From Tanypteryx hageni (lineage: Eukaryota; Arthropoda; Insecta; Odonata; Petaluridae), in the NCBI GenBank assembly GCA_028673005.1, contig CM054118.1, positions 89,256,858 through 89,320,857 of the forward strand: a DNA stretch of 64,000 nt. Reading direction: 5' to 3'. This document shows, in pieces, positions 1 to 11,122 of the stretch (its first letter is position 1; each line of letters opens with the position of its first letter). The translations under genes and the position numbers were made by a program. The notes beneath the pieces are model-generated. The model ran no database searches. It was not told where the DNA came from and saw only the letters and a list, made by a program, of their open reading frames with translations.

Positions 1-215
1 TGGCGTTATTGTGTGTTCATGCGTGCATGCCTGTTTGCATTTTCCCGCTTGCGTGAGAATGGAATTTCCGAGGAGAGGGTGAGGTAAGAACGGAATAAAT
101 CCGTGATATATTGGGCGTGGACGAGTGAAAATAGGATAGCTATCAAAAAGGGGAGATGAAGATAGATTGTCCAAAGGATACTGGGGGAGTGTGTAGGATA
201 GAATGTTTAATCACC

Positions 216-874
216 TAGGCACTCCTTCATTATTTCTCCATCTTCTTCTCCCCATCCACTTTGTGTCTCTACGACTTATGCATACCAAGGGTGGCCAGAT
301 GCTCAACAAAATGAATTTCAAAGAAAAAATCCGAGACATTTTCCACAAGAACTGGTACAATGGGAATTTTGATATTATTTCATTGTATACTATAAATTTC
401 CAATAACTATTTTTACAAAAGAAAAATCAAACTTTTATTTATTGTAATAACATAAATATATTTCGTGAATAACACTGTTCAACAAAGATTTTGCGACAAA
501 GATATTTTTAGGTGTAATGTATGTATATTTTTATGCTAATTACGGAAGTAAGAACAATATACCTATCACCCACAGTTTCTGAATGACACGCGAGATTTGA
601 TTTTCGCAACATTGTCGTCCGCAGTTTTTTGACGATTTTACCCCTCCCGCCCCCCCCCCCCCCCTTTCGCAAAAATCCGCGTAGACCAAATAGTGCAATG
701 AAAGCAGTGACCACAAATGTCCGTGGAATGTTCAGAGCAGAAGATCACTAGTCAAGTTAAGACCTCACTGTCTAAAAAAAATATGGAATGTGACATGTTA
801 CTGAAAATTCATTTTCTGTACTCACATCTCGAATCATTTCCGCAAAATTGTGCGCTGTTAGTGATGAGCATGGG
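216..874. repeat. Direct repeat, copy 1 (about 659 bp)
   Basis: Starts taggcactccttcatt and ends gtgatgagcatggg. Copy 2 lies at 1914-2568. The two share most of their sequence, with small indels: copy 1 carries a poly-C run at about 650-664 and extra bases before gcagtgaccacaaatg, while copy 2 has a different short insert near 2325-2365. No coding capacity is recognised. It looks like an unclassified dispersed element rather than a recent exact duplication. Confidence 0.8.
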
Positions 875-1913
875 GAACGCTTTCATCCACGATAGAGAAC
901 GATACCAGGACAATATGTTAGGTGACTACTGGTGGGCATTGGTTAGGGATTCTCCTGGGGTGAAATGCAGGCGTCAATCTTCCGCAGTTACGTTTTAGCT
1001 GAGTTCATTTTGCAATTTCTCATTTTATACTGTCATTAAATCTTCAAATTTATCCAAATTTTATGCACGATTCACATAAAATTGTTAGGAGAAAGACAAA
1101 GACTCTAGGAAACCATCGTCACAGCAATATATTTGTTTCAATTTCTCAGCAATAGTTGATATTTTAAATACTTCATGCCTTTCAAATTAAAGTTCATTAA
1201 GTCTTCTAGAAATGGAAATATTTTGCCGTTAGACCTATTATAAATACTAGTGGAACCGCAACAACTTTGCGAAGTCAGTCAGTAATCTGCATGAATGAAA
1301 GAATTATACATTGCACCTTGAAAATAAAAACTCCTGTGTAAACATATGGAAAAATATAATCGTCTTCCGTAAATAATAAAATATATGTTTTTCATAGCAT
1401 GACTAACCCTATTATTCCGTTGGTATTCTATCTTCATATTATTCACCTGCATCAATAAATATCCAAGTTATTAAGTTTTGTTAATTGGAGTTAAGAATGA
1501 CCTGTACCATTTTGTAAATAGTGATACTTAATGAAGTAAGCAAAATATCAGATATCTCGACCTTTTTATAGTTAATTCTTGAGGACCTTTTCAAAGACAT
1601 CAATTTTCATGCTTTTATCATCAAACGCAATGATACCATGATTTTTTATATGACCTCTCTTCTATATCAAATCTTCAAAATGGTCCAATTTTCATTTTTG
1701 ATTCACAAAAAAATAGTGGTTGATAGAAAATATTTAGGGTCGTTTTTGAATTCAGCATTAAAAAGTCTATCAGATTCACCTATTTCTGTACATGTGTCAA
1801 AATATAAGTTCTTCTTTGTTGCCCATTTCAGTATTACAGTAAAACATTTAAGGCTCCATTGGTGTTTTCATTTATATTTCGAAGTATTTCTGCATACCTT
1901 AATAAAATTTTGA

Positions 1914-2568
1914 TAGGCACTCCTTCATTTTTTATCCATATTCTTCTCCACATCCACTTTGTGTATCTCCTCTCTACGACTTATGCATACCAAGGGTGGC
2001 CAGATGCTCAACAAAATGAATTTCAAAGATAAAATCCGGGATATTTTCCACAAGAACTGGTAAAATGGGAATTTTGATATTATTGATTATTGATATTACT
2101 ATAAATTTCAAATAACTATGTTTACAAAAGAAAAAGCAAACTTTTATTTATTGTAATAACATAAATTTATATATTTCGTAAATAACACTGTTCAACAAAG
2201 ATTTTGCAACAAAGGTATTTTTAGGTGTAATGTATGTATATTTTTATGCTAATTACGAAAGTAAAAACAGAATATTTCTATCACCCACACTTTCTGAATG
2301 ACACGCGAGATTTGATTTTCGCAAAGCTGGTGAATTTTTCCTAAGAGGCAGTTCAACATTGACGTCCGCAGTTTTTCGACGATTTTTGTACCTCCCGCAG
2401 TGACCACAAATGCCTGTGGAATGTTCGGAGCAGAAAATCATTTGTCTAGTTTAGAGATCTCGCTGTCTAAAAAATATGGGGAGTAACATGTCACTGAAAA
2501 TTCATTTTCTGGACTCACATCTGGAATCATTCCCGCCAAAATTGTGTGCTGTTAGTGATGAGCATGGG
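1914..2568. repeat. Direct repeat, copy 2 (about 655 bp)
   Basis: Second copy of the 216-874 repeat in the same orientation, 1,698 bp downstream. The sequence between the copies (875-1913) is AT-rich, and I recognise nothing in it. Confidence 0.8.
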
Positions 2569-2639
2569 TTATTAAAATTTTCATGGATTCTCATTTAAAA
2601 TGATGACCCTGCATTATCATGCTACACTTATCCTATCCT

Positions 2640-2880
2640 TTATTCAATGCTCATTCCTTCCTCTCTCATCCTCCTGCCAATCTCCATCCACATCCCTTCA
2701 CGTACCTATCTTTCCTTAACTCGACCTGAACTCTCCTTAACTCTACCTAAACTCTCCTCTTTTCTCTCACTCTATTTCCTCATTCTCATCTCTCTCTCTC
2801 TCTCGATCTCTCTCCCTCTTGTCTATTCTCTATATACCTCCTATCTCCCTATCACCATTTATATTTTTGCTAGATTTAGG
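2640..2880. repeat. Pyrimidine-rich low-complexity tract
   Basis: Dominated by CT-rich runs (ctctctctctctcg, ctctccttaactctacct). The plus-strand reading of leucines and serines is a composition artefact. Confidence 0.75.
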
Positions 2881-3114
2881 TGAATGTGATTGATTATAAT
2901 TGAACAATCATAAACGATGGCTAAAAAGGAGAAGGATAAAGCAAAACGATAGAAAAGTATTTACTGTTGCATTTAGAGTAGTGGTAAGGATGATGCGAGA
3001 TAATGATTATTATAGAGAAAAGGAAAGTCAGTTGACAATTGAGAGAATAGGGATGGCGTAGCCTTTTCCTGATGGTAGTCCAAGTTAATTTTTTAGATAA
3101 CATTATCACGTTCT

Positions 3115-3590
3115 GCTCTTTTTTCGAATATTTAGAATTTTTCGAATTCTCGAATTTTAGAAATTTTTCGGATTTTTGGTTTTTTGAAATATGTATTTTG
3201 AATTTTTGCAATATTTCCAATTTGTAATTTTTTTAATTCTCCAAATTTTTGGGCATTAGAATTTTTGGACCTTTTTCGAATTATTGGAATATTCGAATAT
3301 TTGCAATTTTTTTAATATTTGCAATTTTTCGAAATTTAGGAATTACTCGAAGGAAAATTTTTCCAGTTTTTGAAATTTTTGGGGTTTTTGTATTTTTTCG
3401 AATTTTTGGAATTTAGCAAAGTTTTGTTAATTTTCGAATTTTGGAAATTTTTTGTATTTTGCAGTTTATCGAATTTTTCGAATTACTCCATTTCGAATTC
3501 TTCGAAATCCTCAACTTTTTCGACTTTTCCGAATTCGAAGAATTCGAAAAATTCGAAAAATTGGAAAAATTCGCAATTCTTATAATCAAG
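3115..3590. repeat. Degenerate simple repeat, unit about TTTTTCGAA
   Basis: Almost 500 bp made of variations on gaatttttcgaa and aatttttgg. Both strands yield lysine/asparagine/serine or phenylalanine-rich translations for this reason. No gene is supported. Confidence 0.8.
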
Positions 3591-3599
3591 TTCCCGGCG

Positions 3600-5148
3600 A
3601 CCCGCCAAAAATGACGGAATGATAATAGATATCTAAAAATAGAAATTCGAGTTTGTAAAAATTTTCTCCTGAAAAACAAAGAGAATGAAAAATTTCTTTT
3701 TTAATTTCACAAACTAAAACTTCTTTAATTGTTTTGTATTGTTTATTTTTGGCAAAACCTGTTTGAAGATTTAATGATTAGTGTAACAGCTGTTTTAAAA
3801 CGACGTTTTTTGTGAATGTGCGATCCTCGCCTGGAATTAATTTTCCATGATATGGTGTGTTGTGAACATGGACTCATAAATGTTCATGATTTCTGCATTG
3901 TGTTAATCTTGTCTCTTCCCTATCTATATAAAACTCAACCTGTCTGGCTGACTGGCTGGGAGTCTCCCGTTTCCTTAAAATATTTCTCGCTGATATCTTC
4001 GGATCTTCTGGTGTATTATTAAAGAAGATTTACCCATTAGAAGTAAGCTGAAAGATTTATTTAAATGCTTCAATTGTTGATTCTTAATAACATCTAGTAC
4101 CTCAAGCCTGTTGCATCAATGGAATAATCCATTTCACCTCTGCAGCTTTCATTTTCTCTTGAAATTCTGTGAATGCAATATAAATGATTAGTAGTAAGCC
4201 TTGTTATTTAACTTATAATAATGTGTAACGTTTAAACTCGAATGTATGGGAATTAAATGTAAATGCTAACTTAGGAATCTGGGATTAAAAACTTATGAGG
4301 AAAGCTTCAATTATAGGATTTTGGATAATAAATAAACTTCTTAAAGGTTTAAATATCTTAAGGGAACCCCATGGCAAATGTTCAATTGCTTTTGTATCAA
4401 TGCATGAAATTTAGGTTTCCTTCTCTTACCTTTGCACGGCCAATACTGAAGGGCAGTGTCGGTCATTGATAGGAAGGGAGCTTTTATTGCTGTTGGAATT
4501 GTCACCACTGCTTCTTCCTGCTGCTGTGCTGTTGTAAGAAAAATATAGCAAACATTTCCTCAAATGTAGTCACTTATTAGGCTTTCTATACTTTAACAAA
4601 ATATTTCAATGGTTGAATTAAAGAAAGCATTGATTAATACGTTGTGGAAGTTTGGGTTTATTTCTCATATCTTTGCCTAGCTAATGTCAAAGAGGAAGAA
4701 GAGTCCTCCATTTCTAAGGTATTTTTTATTCTCTCTTCTATTTCGTTCTCCTCCAGTTATAAAATAAAAGAAGCTGGAGCAGTTTGATCATAACTTCAAC
4801 TCTACACTAATAATTTACAAGAAAATCACTTTTATTCCGATAACAGGAGGTGATCAAGTTAATGGATATTTTTAGAATTTTAAAGAAGCATATACAGTTA
4901 TGCAACAAGAGATATTTAGGAAAGTAACCAATCTTAAGTGATTAATCATTGAATTGCTTATTAACCCATTTAATTATAACTAAAAGTAAATAAGGCATCA
5001 TTAAACTCACCAATATTTCAGTATCATCATCATAGGCACTTTAACTTTGGAGAACTGCTGCAGCAACATTTTACAAATTAAAATATCTGCTTCTGAGAGA
5101 GAGATGATACACCACCTGTACCTCGTTGGTATTTTTTGTACTGTAAAT
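3600..5148. other. No gene recognised; unclassified AT-rich sequence
   Basis: Contains a stretch at 3914-3962 resembling the start of arthropod Helitrons (TC followed by ctatctatataaaac and tgtctggctgactgg), but no matching 3' hairpin was found. Otherwise nothing is recognised. Confidence 0.4.
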
Positions 5149-5150
5149 TA

Positions 5151-5451
5151 TCACATGGATTTATTCTCACACTCCAGCAAGAAATGATAGTGAATTATGC
5201 ACCAAGAGAGGCTGCGCTTGTATGTTACTTTCATTCTTTTCCACTGCTCCTTTATCCTCTGCAGCCCTCGCCCTTCTTCATGCTCGGCTTCAAATAAAGC
5301 CATAACTTCTTGACACAACTGCTTCTCTTTCAATGATGTGGTTATCACAACTTTTGCTTTTGATAACCTCTATCCTATTCCTGACTAACCCTAGCAATGT
5401 CTCCTTTTGTTCGCTAGACCAGTTAACCGACCTCACCCTCTTATTTGCCAT
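5151..5451 (-). pseudogene. Myb/SANT-like DNA-binding domain protein, frameshifted relic
   Basis: On the minus strand, an ATG at 5451-5449 opens MANKRVRSVNWSSEQK, continuing to LLGLVRNRIEVIKSK. After a one-base frameshift near 5345 it continues TSLKEKQLCQEVMALF and LQRIKEQWKRMKVTYKR. The spacing of the tryptophans and the W-x2-MK ending match the trihelix/Myb-SANT-like DNA-binding domain of PIF/Harbinger accessory proteins and their domesticated relatives. Such proteins bind transposon ends or host promoters. The frameshift and the lack of any downstream domain suggest a dead transposon fragment. No flanking TIRs were identified. Confidence 0.6.
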
Positions 5452-5924
5452 TTAAACAATCAACAATAACGGAAAATATAAATAAAAAAAATTAAAAGAA
5501 CCAAAAGCAAAAACCCAAAACTAAATAAAAGAAGCGATTTCAGAAACGTGCACAACCCAGTCCTCTCAATGACACCAACAAGAGTTCATAAATTCCAGGG
5601 AATGCTACTAGCATCATGCGCATGCACATCAAGCTTTTTGCTATGTTGCCAAATGTTTCATACTCTCTCAGCAAGCTAATCCCAACCTAAGAGATAGTCC
5701 CAAGCATTTAAGCCTGCTTAGCACACTATGAATACCAACTTTTAGTCTCCCTTTAAATCTCTCTTAGACTGGTACTAGTGAAAACCTCCTAGTCCCCTGT
5801 TTAACCGGAAATCTGTGAATACTACTGATTTTGTTTGGCTAATTCTGCAAGTTTTGCCTGAAGACCTTTTGATATAGTAAGTAATATTTTACAAGATATG
5901 ACTGAAAGTTCATTTTAATGCATT

Positions 5925-6405
5925 CTTTGCATGAAGTGAATGCATATTGGGGTGATCTTTTCCTCCCGCCCTGTCCATATGCATGTTAAAACTAGGGAAC
6001 CTCTGGAAATATTTTTATGAGATTTGTTATTGGGGAGTTTTGCTAAAATTGGTCAACCAATTCCAATTTTGGTTAAAATTGGACAACAATTATGACCACT
6101 TTACATGAAGACCTACATGTAGTTTACAATGTTCCTTTGTTTCAACTCTGGAACCGCTGGATGTATTTTGATGAAATTTGGTATTGAAGAAATTTGCTAA
6201 AATTGGTAAACTGATTCCAATTTTGTTTAAAATCGGGCAATAATTATCATCACTTTACATAAAGACTTACATTTAGTTTACAATGTTCCTGTTTCAACTT
6301 GGGAACTGCTTGATATATTTTGATGAAATTCGGTTTTGGGAGTTTTGCTGAAATTGGTCAACCGATTCCAATTTTGGTTAAAATCATTCAATAATTATGG
6401 TTTGC
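5925..6405 (-). repeat. Minisatellite-type repeat, about 2.5 units, inverted relative to the 12.5-14.3 kb array
   Basis: Repeats gctaaaattggtcaacc, ttccaattttggttaaa, cactttacatgaagac and aatgttcctttgttt with about 150-bp spacing. The same words occur in reverse complement in the large array at 12520-14300. The outer edge, attctttgcatgaagtg, is also matched at the far edge of that array (14285-14305), so both look like pieces of one element family in opposite orientations. Confidence 0.75.
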
Positions 6406-6452
6406 TGTATTTTTTTGTTTCAAAACTAATTACGAGTGATATTTTATTTCAG

Positions 6453-6515
6453 ATGGCTCTCCATCCCCCCGTTTCACCAAAAGAAGAAATCCTGTCAGAT
6501 GATTCTACCGATCAG
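6453..6515 (+). CDS. Candidate first coding exon of an unidentified gene
   Basis: Sequence ttttatttcag|ATGGCTCTC...GATCAG|gtaaat gives a 63-nt phase-0 exon starting with ATG immediately after a good acceptor and ending at a good donor. It reads MALHPPVSPKEEILSDD then STDQ, an acidic, serine-rich peptide. The next candidate exon at 6759 continues in frame. I do not recognise the protein. The style resembles the linker before a zinc-finger or BESS-type domain. It could be a chance pairing of splice-like sites. Confidence 0.4.
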
Positions 6516-6758
6516 GTAAATAGGTTAATATCCTTTGATTATAATGTAATGAAATTCTACTTCCCTCAGACTGTCCTAAACAGTCCAGGATGCGATACAA
6601 ATAGAATTCCAGTGAGCTAGCAAAGAGAGTAAATCCTCAAGTATTATGTTGATGCGATTCATTCAAAGCGATCATAGCCCAAGTGTCGGAAAATCGACAG
6701 TTGCCACTTCAAGGGTTAATATATTATTGTATTGATGTTTTTGTTCTTTCCATTTCAG

Positions 6759-6818
6759 ACGGATTTAATGCATTTGAAAGAGGAACCTCCTGATTGTGGC
6801 TGTCAAGTACAGCCTCGG
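6759..6818 (+). CDS. Candidate second coding exon of the same unidentified gene
   Basis: Sequence tttccatttcag|ACGGAT...CCTCGG|gtaata gives a 60-nt phase-0 exon reading TDLMHLKEEPPDCGCQVQPR. The KEEPPD motif is common in linkers of arthropod transcription factors. It follows the 6453-6515 exon after a 243-bp intron. No convincing further exon follows before the hAT element at 7414; distant candidates are noted in the findings. Confidence 0.4.
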
Positions 6819-7929
6819 GTAATACCAATATCATAATTATTAACTATATGAATCATCTCTTATTTGATGAATAGCTATATTTACTAGGCATTCTTTACCT
6901 GTGAAGCAATAGTGGCGGAATGCCATATGGACACATCTCTTCCCTCCGTCTGCCGGCAATTCCACAAGAGATACGTGTCTGTTTGCATCCCATTCTAAGG
7001 GACTAAGTTCGATTTTAATTAGATAAAATAAGAAGATTCAAGTCGAGAAGTAATCAAACTTATTTCATATCATAGAAACCAAATAATCAACTTTCAAAAT
7101 TCATCGAATAAAAATACTTGGAAGATAAACAGCTTACCCTCAATTAACATGGCACTTGAATTATGTAGTTTCAGTTTTACATGTTTGAAAAAATTGGAAG
7201 TGGTTTTGAATAACATGATTTGAGAGTTGGTTTTATGTTTTTTTCACTTTTTCATTTCTGTCTCCAAAAAATAAACAAGCCATAGAAGATGCTAATTTTT
7301 ATTTAACATTTACTGTTATTAGTGCTTTTCATTGCTGAAAAGCGCTATTATCTTCGTGATGTCCTTCTGTCCGACCGTGCTCATCAGGGGAGAATTGGCT
7401 GAACCGATTTCAGCAGTGGCGGCTCGTGTATAGGCACTGCGGAACTGCAGCACCCCCTATTTCCACTTGATATTATCGATAACATTTAATATAATGAGTC
7501 CTTTTTTCTTTAATTCTTTCTTTATTTTTGTAGTACAATATATATTCCTTAAGCTTAATGTCAGTACTTCAGTAGCCATCCCCCAGTTTATGAAAAAGAT
7601 ACAAAAATCTTTCTATGGAACTGTGCGCTTCACAGTGCCAGCGACGTGGTGTTTGACTGTTGTGCGCATGCGAACATAGGAGGGAGGGTGGAGAGGAAGG
7701 CGGGACTGCCAGGTAGAGAGAGCACTGTTGCTCTCGCAGTGCCGGCTCTGGCGTGATGGTGGAAGGAAGTTTTTTTTTTACTCAGCGTGTGTTGTGCTTA
7801 AAAACCGTGTACCATATTCTTGAATGCGAAAAAGTGTAGAAGAGTGTAGAATTAGATTATTATTCTGCTTCCAGCTATTCTATTTGATTCATTTTTTTCG
7901 GTTATTTTATTTAACAGAAAACTTTAACC

Positions 7930-8165
7930 ATGGCCTTGCATCCCCAAGAAATAAGTTCTGTGACTGTAAGTGAACTTCAACAGCTTAAGTTTTCACAGCT
8001 ATCTCTCCATGAGAAAGTTACATCTAAGAAAAGAGGTCGTTCAACACCTGATATTCTAATATCTCAGCCAGGCAAAAGCAACAACAAGAAATATATTCGT
8101 AGCTTTAATTCTGAAAGGTAGTAACGGAAAAGTTGGCTTTGCGGCTGTGAAGTAAAAAATGCAGT
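7930..8165 (+). pseudogene. N-terminal part of the hAT transposase, with stops and frameshift
   Basis: From ATG in the context accATGG, reads MALHPQEISSVTVSEL, then NNKKYIRSFNSER, two stops, then RKSWLCGCEVKNAV, the first half of the TTF zinc finger. The finger's second half is in the +1 frame at 8159. Kept separate so the break is visible. Confidence 0.75.
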
Positions 8166-10009
8166 TTTGCTTCCCGTGTTTGCTGTTTGGAGGTGATGTA
8201 CCGTGGACAAAAGATGGTTTTAGAAATATAAACAAAATGAAAGAAAAAACTGAAAAGCATGAGAAGTCAAAGAAGCACGTTGATAATGTTGTTTCACTGT
8301 CACTTTTAGGAACCGTAAGTATTAAGGAGAAACTTAGTGAGGCATACAGACTTTCAATCAATGAGCATAATATAAAAGTTAAAAAGAACCGTGAAATTTT
8401 GTTCAAAATAATAGACTGCATTTACTTTTGTGGAAACTTTGAAACTCCCTTACGTGGACATGATGAAAAAGACGATTCAGTAAATCCAGGGGTATTTAAA
8501 GGATTAGTAAATTTTGCATCTAAATTAGATTCAGATTTGAAGAATCACTTAGAAACCAGTGCAGTCTTCAAAGGTGTTTCTAAGACCATTCAGAATGAGA
8601 TACTTGACTGCCTGCTACAAATATACCATGAGGAGATAAGGACGGAAATTAGAAAAGCTTCCTTTGTAGCTGTCATGGCTGATGACACAACAGATGTTTC
8701 GGAACACACTCAAATGGTCCTTGTTCTACGGTACGTATTGAATGAAGAAATATTTGAGCATTTTTGGGGATTCTTTATTCCAGAAAATCAAACTGCATAT
8801 GGCATATCAAAATGTATTTTAGAACAATTGGACATAATCCTTCAAGGAAATGGACAAAAACTGATAGCTCAGACATTTGATGGTGCAAATGTCATGAAAG
8901 GCAAAAAAGCAGGAGTTCAAGCAAAAATAAAAGCAGTTTATAGTAATGCACATTTCATTCACTGTTATGCACATCAACTTAATTTAATAATGAGAAATGC
9001 AGCAAGTATTACACGAAACGCAAGAATATTTTTCTCTAACATTCTGGCTATTCCAACATTCTACTCAAGATCACCACAACGTGTGTCCATTCTCAAGAAA
9101 CATATGGACGTCAGCATTCCACGTCCATCTTCTACAAGGCAGAATTTCAACATACGGACCATAAACAGAGTTCATAAAAATTTGCAACCTTTAAAAAACT
9201 GCCTTACTGAAATTCAGTCAACATCAAATGCAGATCAAACCATTGCAGAAGCAACAGGAATTTTAAAATACCTGAATGATGATAATTTCAAGTTTTGGTT
9301 AGAGCTTTTTCATCAGATTATGCCTCATGTTTTAATAATTTACAACCAAATGCAATCTCGAGAAATTAGTATGTTTAAAGTTAATGAATATATAACAAAT
9401 TTCAAAACTGCTACTTTAGAATTGAGAAACTCAAAGTACTGTGAGAATCCTTCAAAGACACTCATGGCAGAAGCTAAGGAAGTGTGTGACTATATATGTG
9501 TTGATATAATGGACAGATATTCTTCCACTAAACACTTAGTAGCTGCTAAATTGTTCAACAAGAAATGCTTCACTAGATTTAAGAATGAACATCCCACAAA
9601 AGAGATAGTACTGACCACTGAAGCTTATCCCATGATTGACAAAGAAAAGCTTGAAACTGAACTAAAAGTATTCTATTGTAGGACTGATATTCATGAATAT
9701 TGCAAATTAATTGAGCTGCTGAAATTTATCTTGGAAAATAATCTAGATGATGTTTTTAGTGAAATTACGAAACTGATAAAAATCCTCTTGACAATTCCCA
9801 TGACTGCATCAGAGGCAGAGCGCTGCTTTTCAACATTGAAAAGAATAAAAACTTTTTTAAGAAGCATTATGAATTCGGAAAGACTAAATGCGCTTGCAGT
9901 ACTTTCAATGGAGAAAAATTTCCTTAATTGTCATCCAGAGATCAAGGAGAAAATTATTGAACTTTTTGCGCAAATTAAAACAAGAAGAATGGATTTCATT
10001 TTTAAATGA
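8159..10009 (+). CDS. hAT transposase (DUF4371/ZMYM1-like), N-terminus broken
   Basis: A 616-codon open frame for the transposase of the surrounding element. It begins with the second half of a TTF-type zinc finger (CFPCLLFGG, then HEKSKKH). DUF4371/RNase-H-like motifs follow: MADDTTDVSEHTQM near residue 170, QTFDGANVMKGKKAG near 240 and HCYAHQLNLIMRNAA near 270. The hAT C-terminal dimerisation region is IPMTASEAERCFSTLKRIK then NALAVLSMEKNFL. The annotated ATG is an artefact. The true N-terminus starts at 7930 (MALHPQEISSVTVSEL) and runs through two adjacent stop codons (TAG TAA, 8119-8124) into WLCGCEVKNAV, then a one-base frameshift near 8165 leads into this frame. The element is therefore probably inactive, although most of the protein is uninterrupted. 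Confidence 0.85.
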   Translation: MQFCFPCLLFGGDVPWTKDGFRNINKMKEKTEKHEKSKKHVDNVVSLSLLGTVSIKEKLSEAYRLSINEHNIKVKKNREILFKIIDCIYFCGNFETPLRGHDEKDDSVNPGVFKGLVNFASKLDSDLKNHLETSAVFKGVSKTIQNEILDCLLQIYHEEIRTEIRKASFVAVMADDTTDVSEHTQMVLVLRYVLNEEIFEHFWGFFIPENQTAYGISKCILEQLDIILQGNGQKLIAQTFDGANVMKGKKAGVQAKIKAVYSNAHFIHCYAHQLNLIMRNAASITRNARIFFSNILAIPTFYSRSPQRVSILKKHMDVSIPRPSSTRQNFNIRTINRVHKNLQPLKNCLTEIQSTSNADQTIAEATGILKYLNDDNFKFWLELFHQIMPHVLIIYNQMQSREISMFKVNEYITNFKTATLELRNSKYCENPSKTLMAEAKEVCDYICVDIMDRYSSTKHLVAAKLFNKKCFTRFKNEHPTKEIVLTTEAYPMIDKEKLETELKVFYCRTDIHEYCKLIELLKFILENNLDDVFSEITKLIKILLTIPMTASEAERCFSTLKRIKTFLRSIMNSERLNALAVLSMEKNFLNCHPEIKEKIIELFAQIKTRRMDFIFK

Positions 10010-10225
10010 ATAGATAAAGCTTGAACTGTAACAATTTAAGTTAAAGTAAGTAAAAAATGTTTGGTTTTTTTTGTTAAGATTTTATCAAGTTCCTGAATAA
10101 ATTTTCTTTTTATACGTTTTTTTCCTTTTACACAATTTTAAAACAAAGGCTAAAAATTTTCTGGAGCAGCACCCCCACTAATTTTAGCTACGAGCCGCCA
10201 CTGGATATAAGGTACCTTTGATCAT

Positions 10226-11122
10226 TATGAGTCAAAAGCTGTGGAAACAAGCGGTGAACAGAACTACGCGTACGATATGAAGAGGAAACGTAAGCGAAAG
10301 GTCCAGTTTGGCTAAGTAAAGGAAAACGAGGTCGAACTCTCCGGCAGGGACAGATTCAGAGTTACCGTCTTCAGCGTCATTATCGACAGGTTGATTGCAG
10401 AACTACAGAGACGTGGCTCTGCTTACGAGAAGTTAAGTAAAAAGTTTGACTTTCTCACGAAGCTACATAGTTTGGAATCTCAAGACGTCCGTGACGGAGC
10501 ACGGAACCTGGAAGCCTTCTATCCGGGGGATTTGGACGGTACTTTGGAAAACGACTGTCTGCACCTGCGAGCTCATTTGTTGTCCGCTGAGGCTACAGGG
10601 GGGAAAGGGTTATCGTCACTGGAGCTATACAAGTACATCCTGGAAAAAAGGCTTTTTGGACATTTATCCAAACGTGGGAATAGCGCTTCGGATGCTGTTG
10701 TGTACACCAGGGTCAAACTGTTCGGCAGAACGGCCTTTTCAGCGCTAAAGAGAGTAAAGAATTATTTAAGATCTACCACAGAAGAGAACAGGCTTAATTC
10801 ACTCTCTGTGCTGTACATAGAGTCAGAAATAACGCAGTCTGTGGACTATAGTGAGGTCATCCGTTCCTTTGCAGAGAAGAAAGTTCGTCGCGTGGCAATG
10901 TAATCTTGTAATTATATGTAAATGTAAAAATAATAATGTGTAAAAAAGTATAGTTGGTACTTGTCTATTTCATTTCTAAGTCTGCTTGTCTATTTTCTAA
11001 AGTCAAAGTACGTTAAATAAATAAAAAATAAAAGTAATGTTTGTTTTTTGCTAAATTACCAAAAAGGGGGGCCCCGACTCTGTTAACTGCCTAGGGGCCC
11101 TGGGTCTCTATGTCCGGGCCTG
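10226..11122 (+). pseudogene. Second hAT (ZMYM1-like) relic: transposase C-terminal third and right terminus
   Basis: Abuts the preceding hAT element. Reads YDMKRKRKRKVQFG, then ENEVELSGRDRFRV and LIAELQRRGSAYEKLSKKFD. From 10391 to 10903 it runs to the dimerisation motif FSALKRVKNYLRSTTEENR. Between about 10650 and 10735 the family-like reading (IYPNVGIALRMLLCTP then NCSAERPF) is in another frame, so two roughly compensating frameshifts are present. The right end, tgtccgggcctg at 11111-11122, with ggggcccc and its complement just inside, looks like a hAT terminus. No matching left end is present, so the copy is 5'-truncated. Confidence 0.75.

Larger units (their letters stand above)
7414..10203 (+). 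mobile_element. hAT-superfamily DNA transposon with complete ends
   Basis: A 2,790-bp element bounded by perfect 14-bp terminal inverted repeats, cagtggcggctcgt at 7414-7427 and its reverse complement at 10190-10203. The flanking 8-mers gatttcag and gatataag match at 6 of 8 positions, as expected for an old 8-bp hAT target-site duplication. It carries a ZMYM1-like transposase on the plus strand. The subterminal sequence gcagcaccccc recurs at both ends in opposite orientation. Confidence 0.9.

Noticed and set aside
3914..3962. Helitron-like 5' start (TC...ctatctatataaaac...tgtctggctg)
   Set aside because: No matching 3' hairpin with CTRR end and no Rep/helicase sequence; similarity rests on a short AT-rich word.
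8056..8421. 121-codon minus-strand ORF
   Set aside because: Antisense shadow of the hAT transposase.
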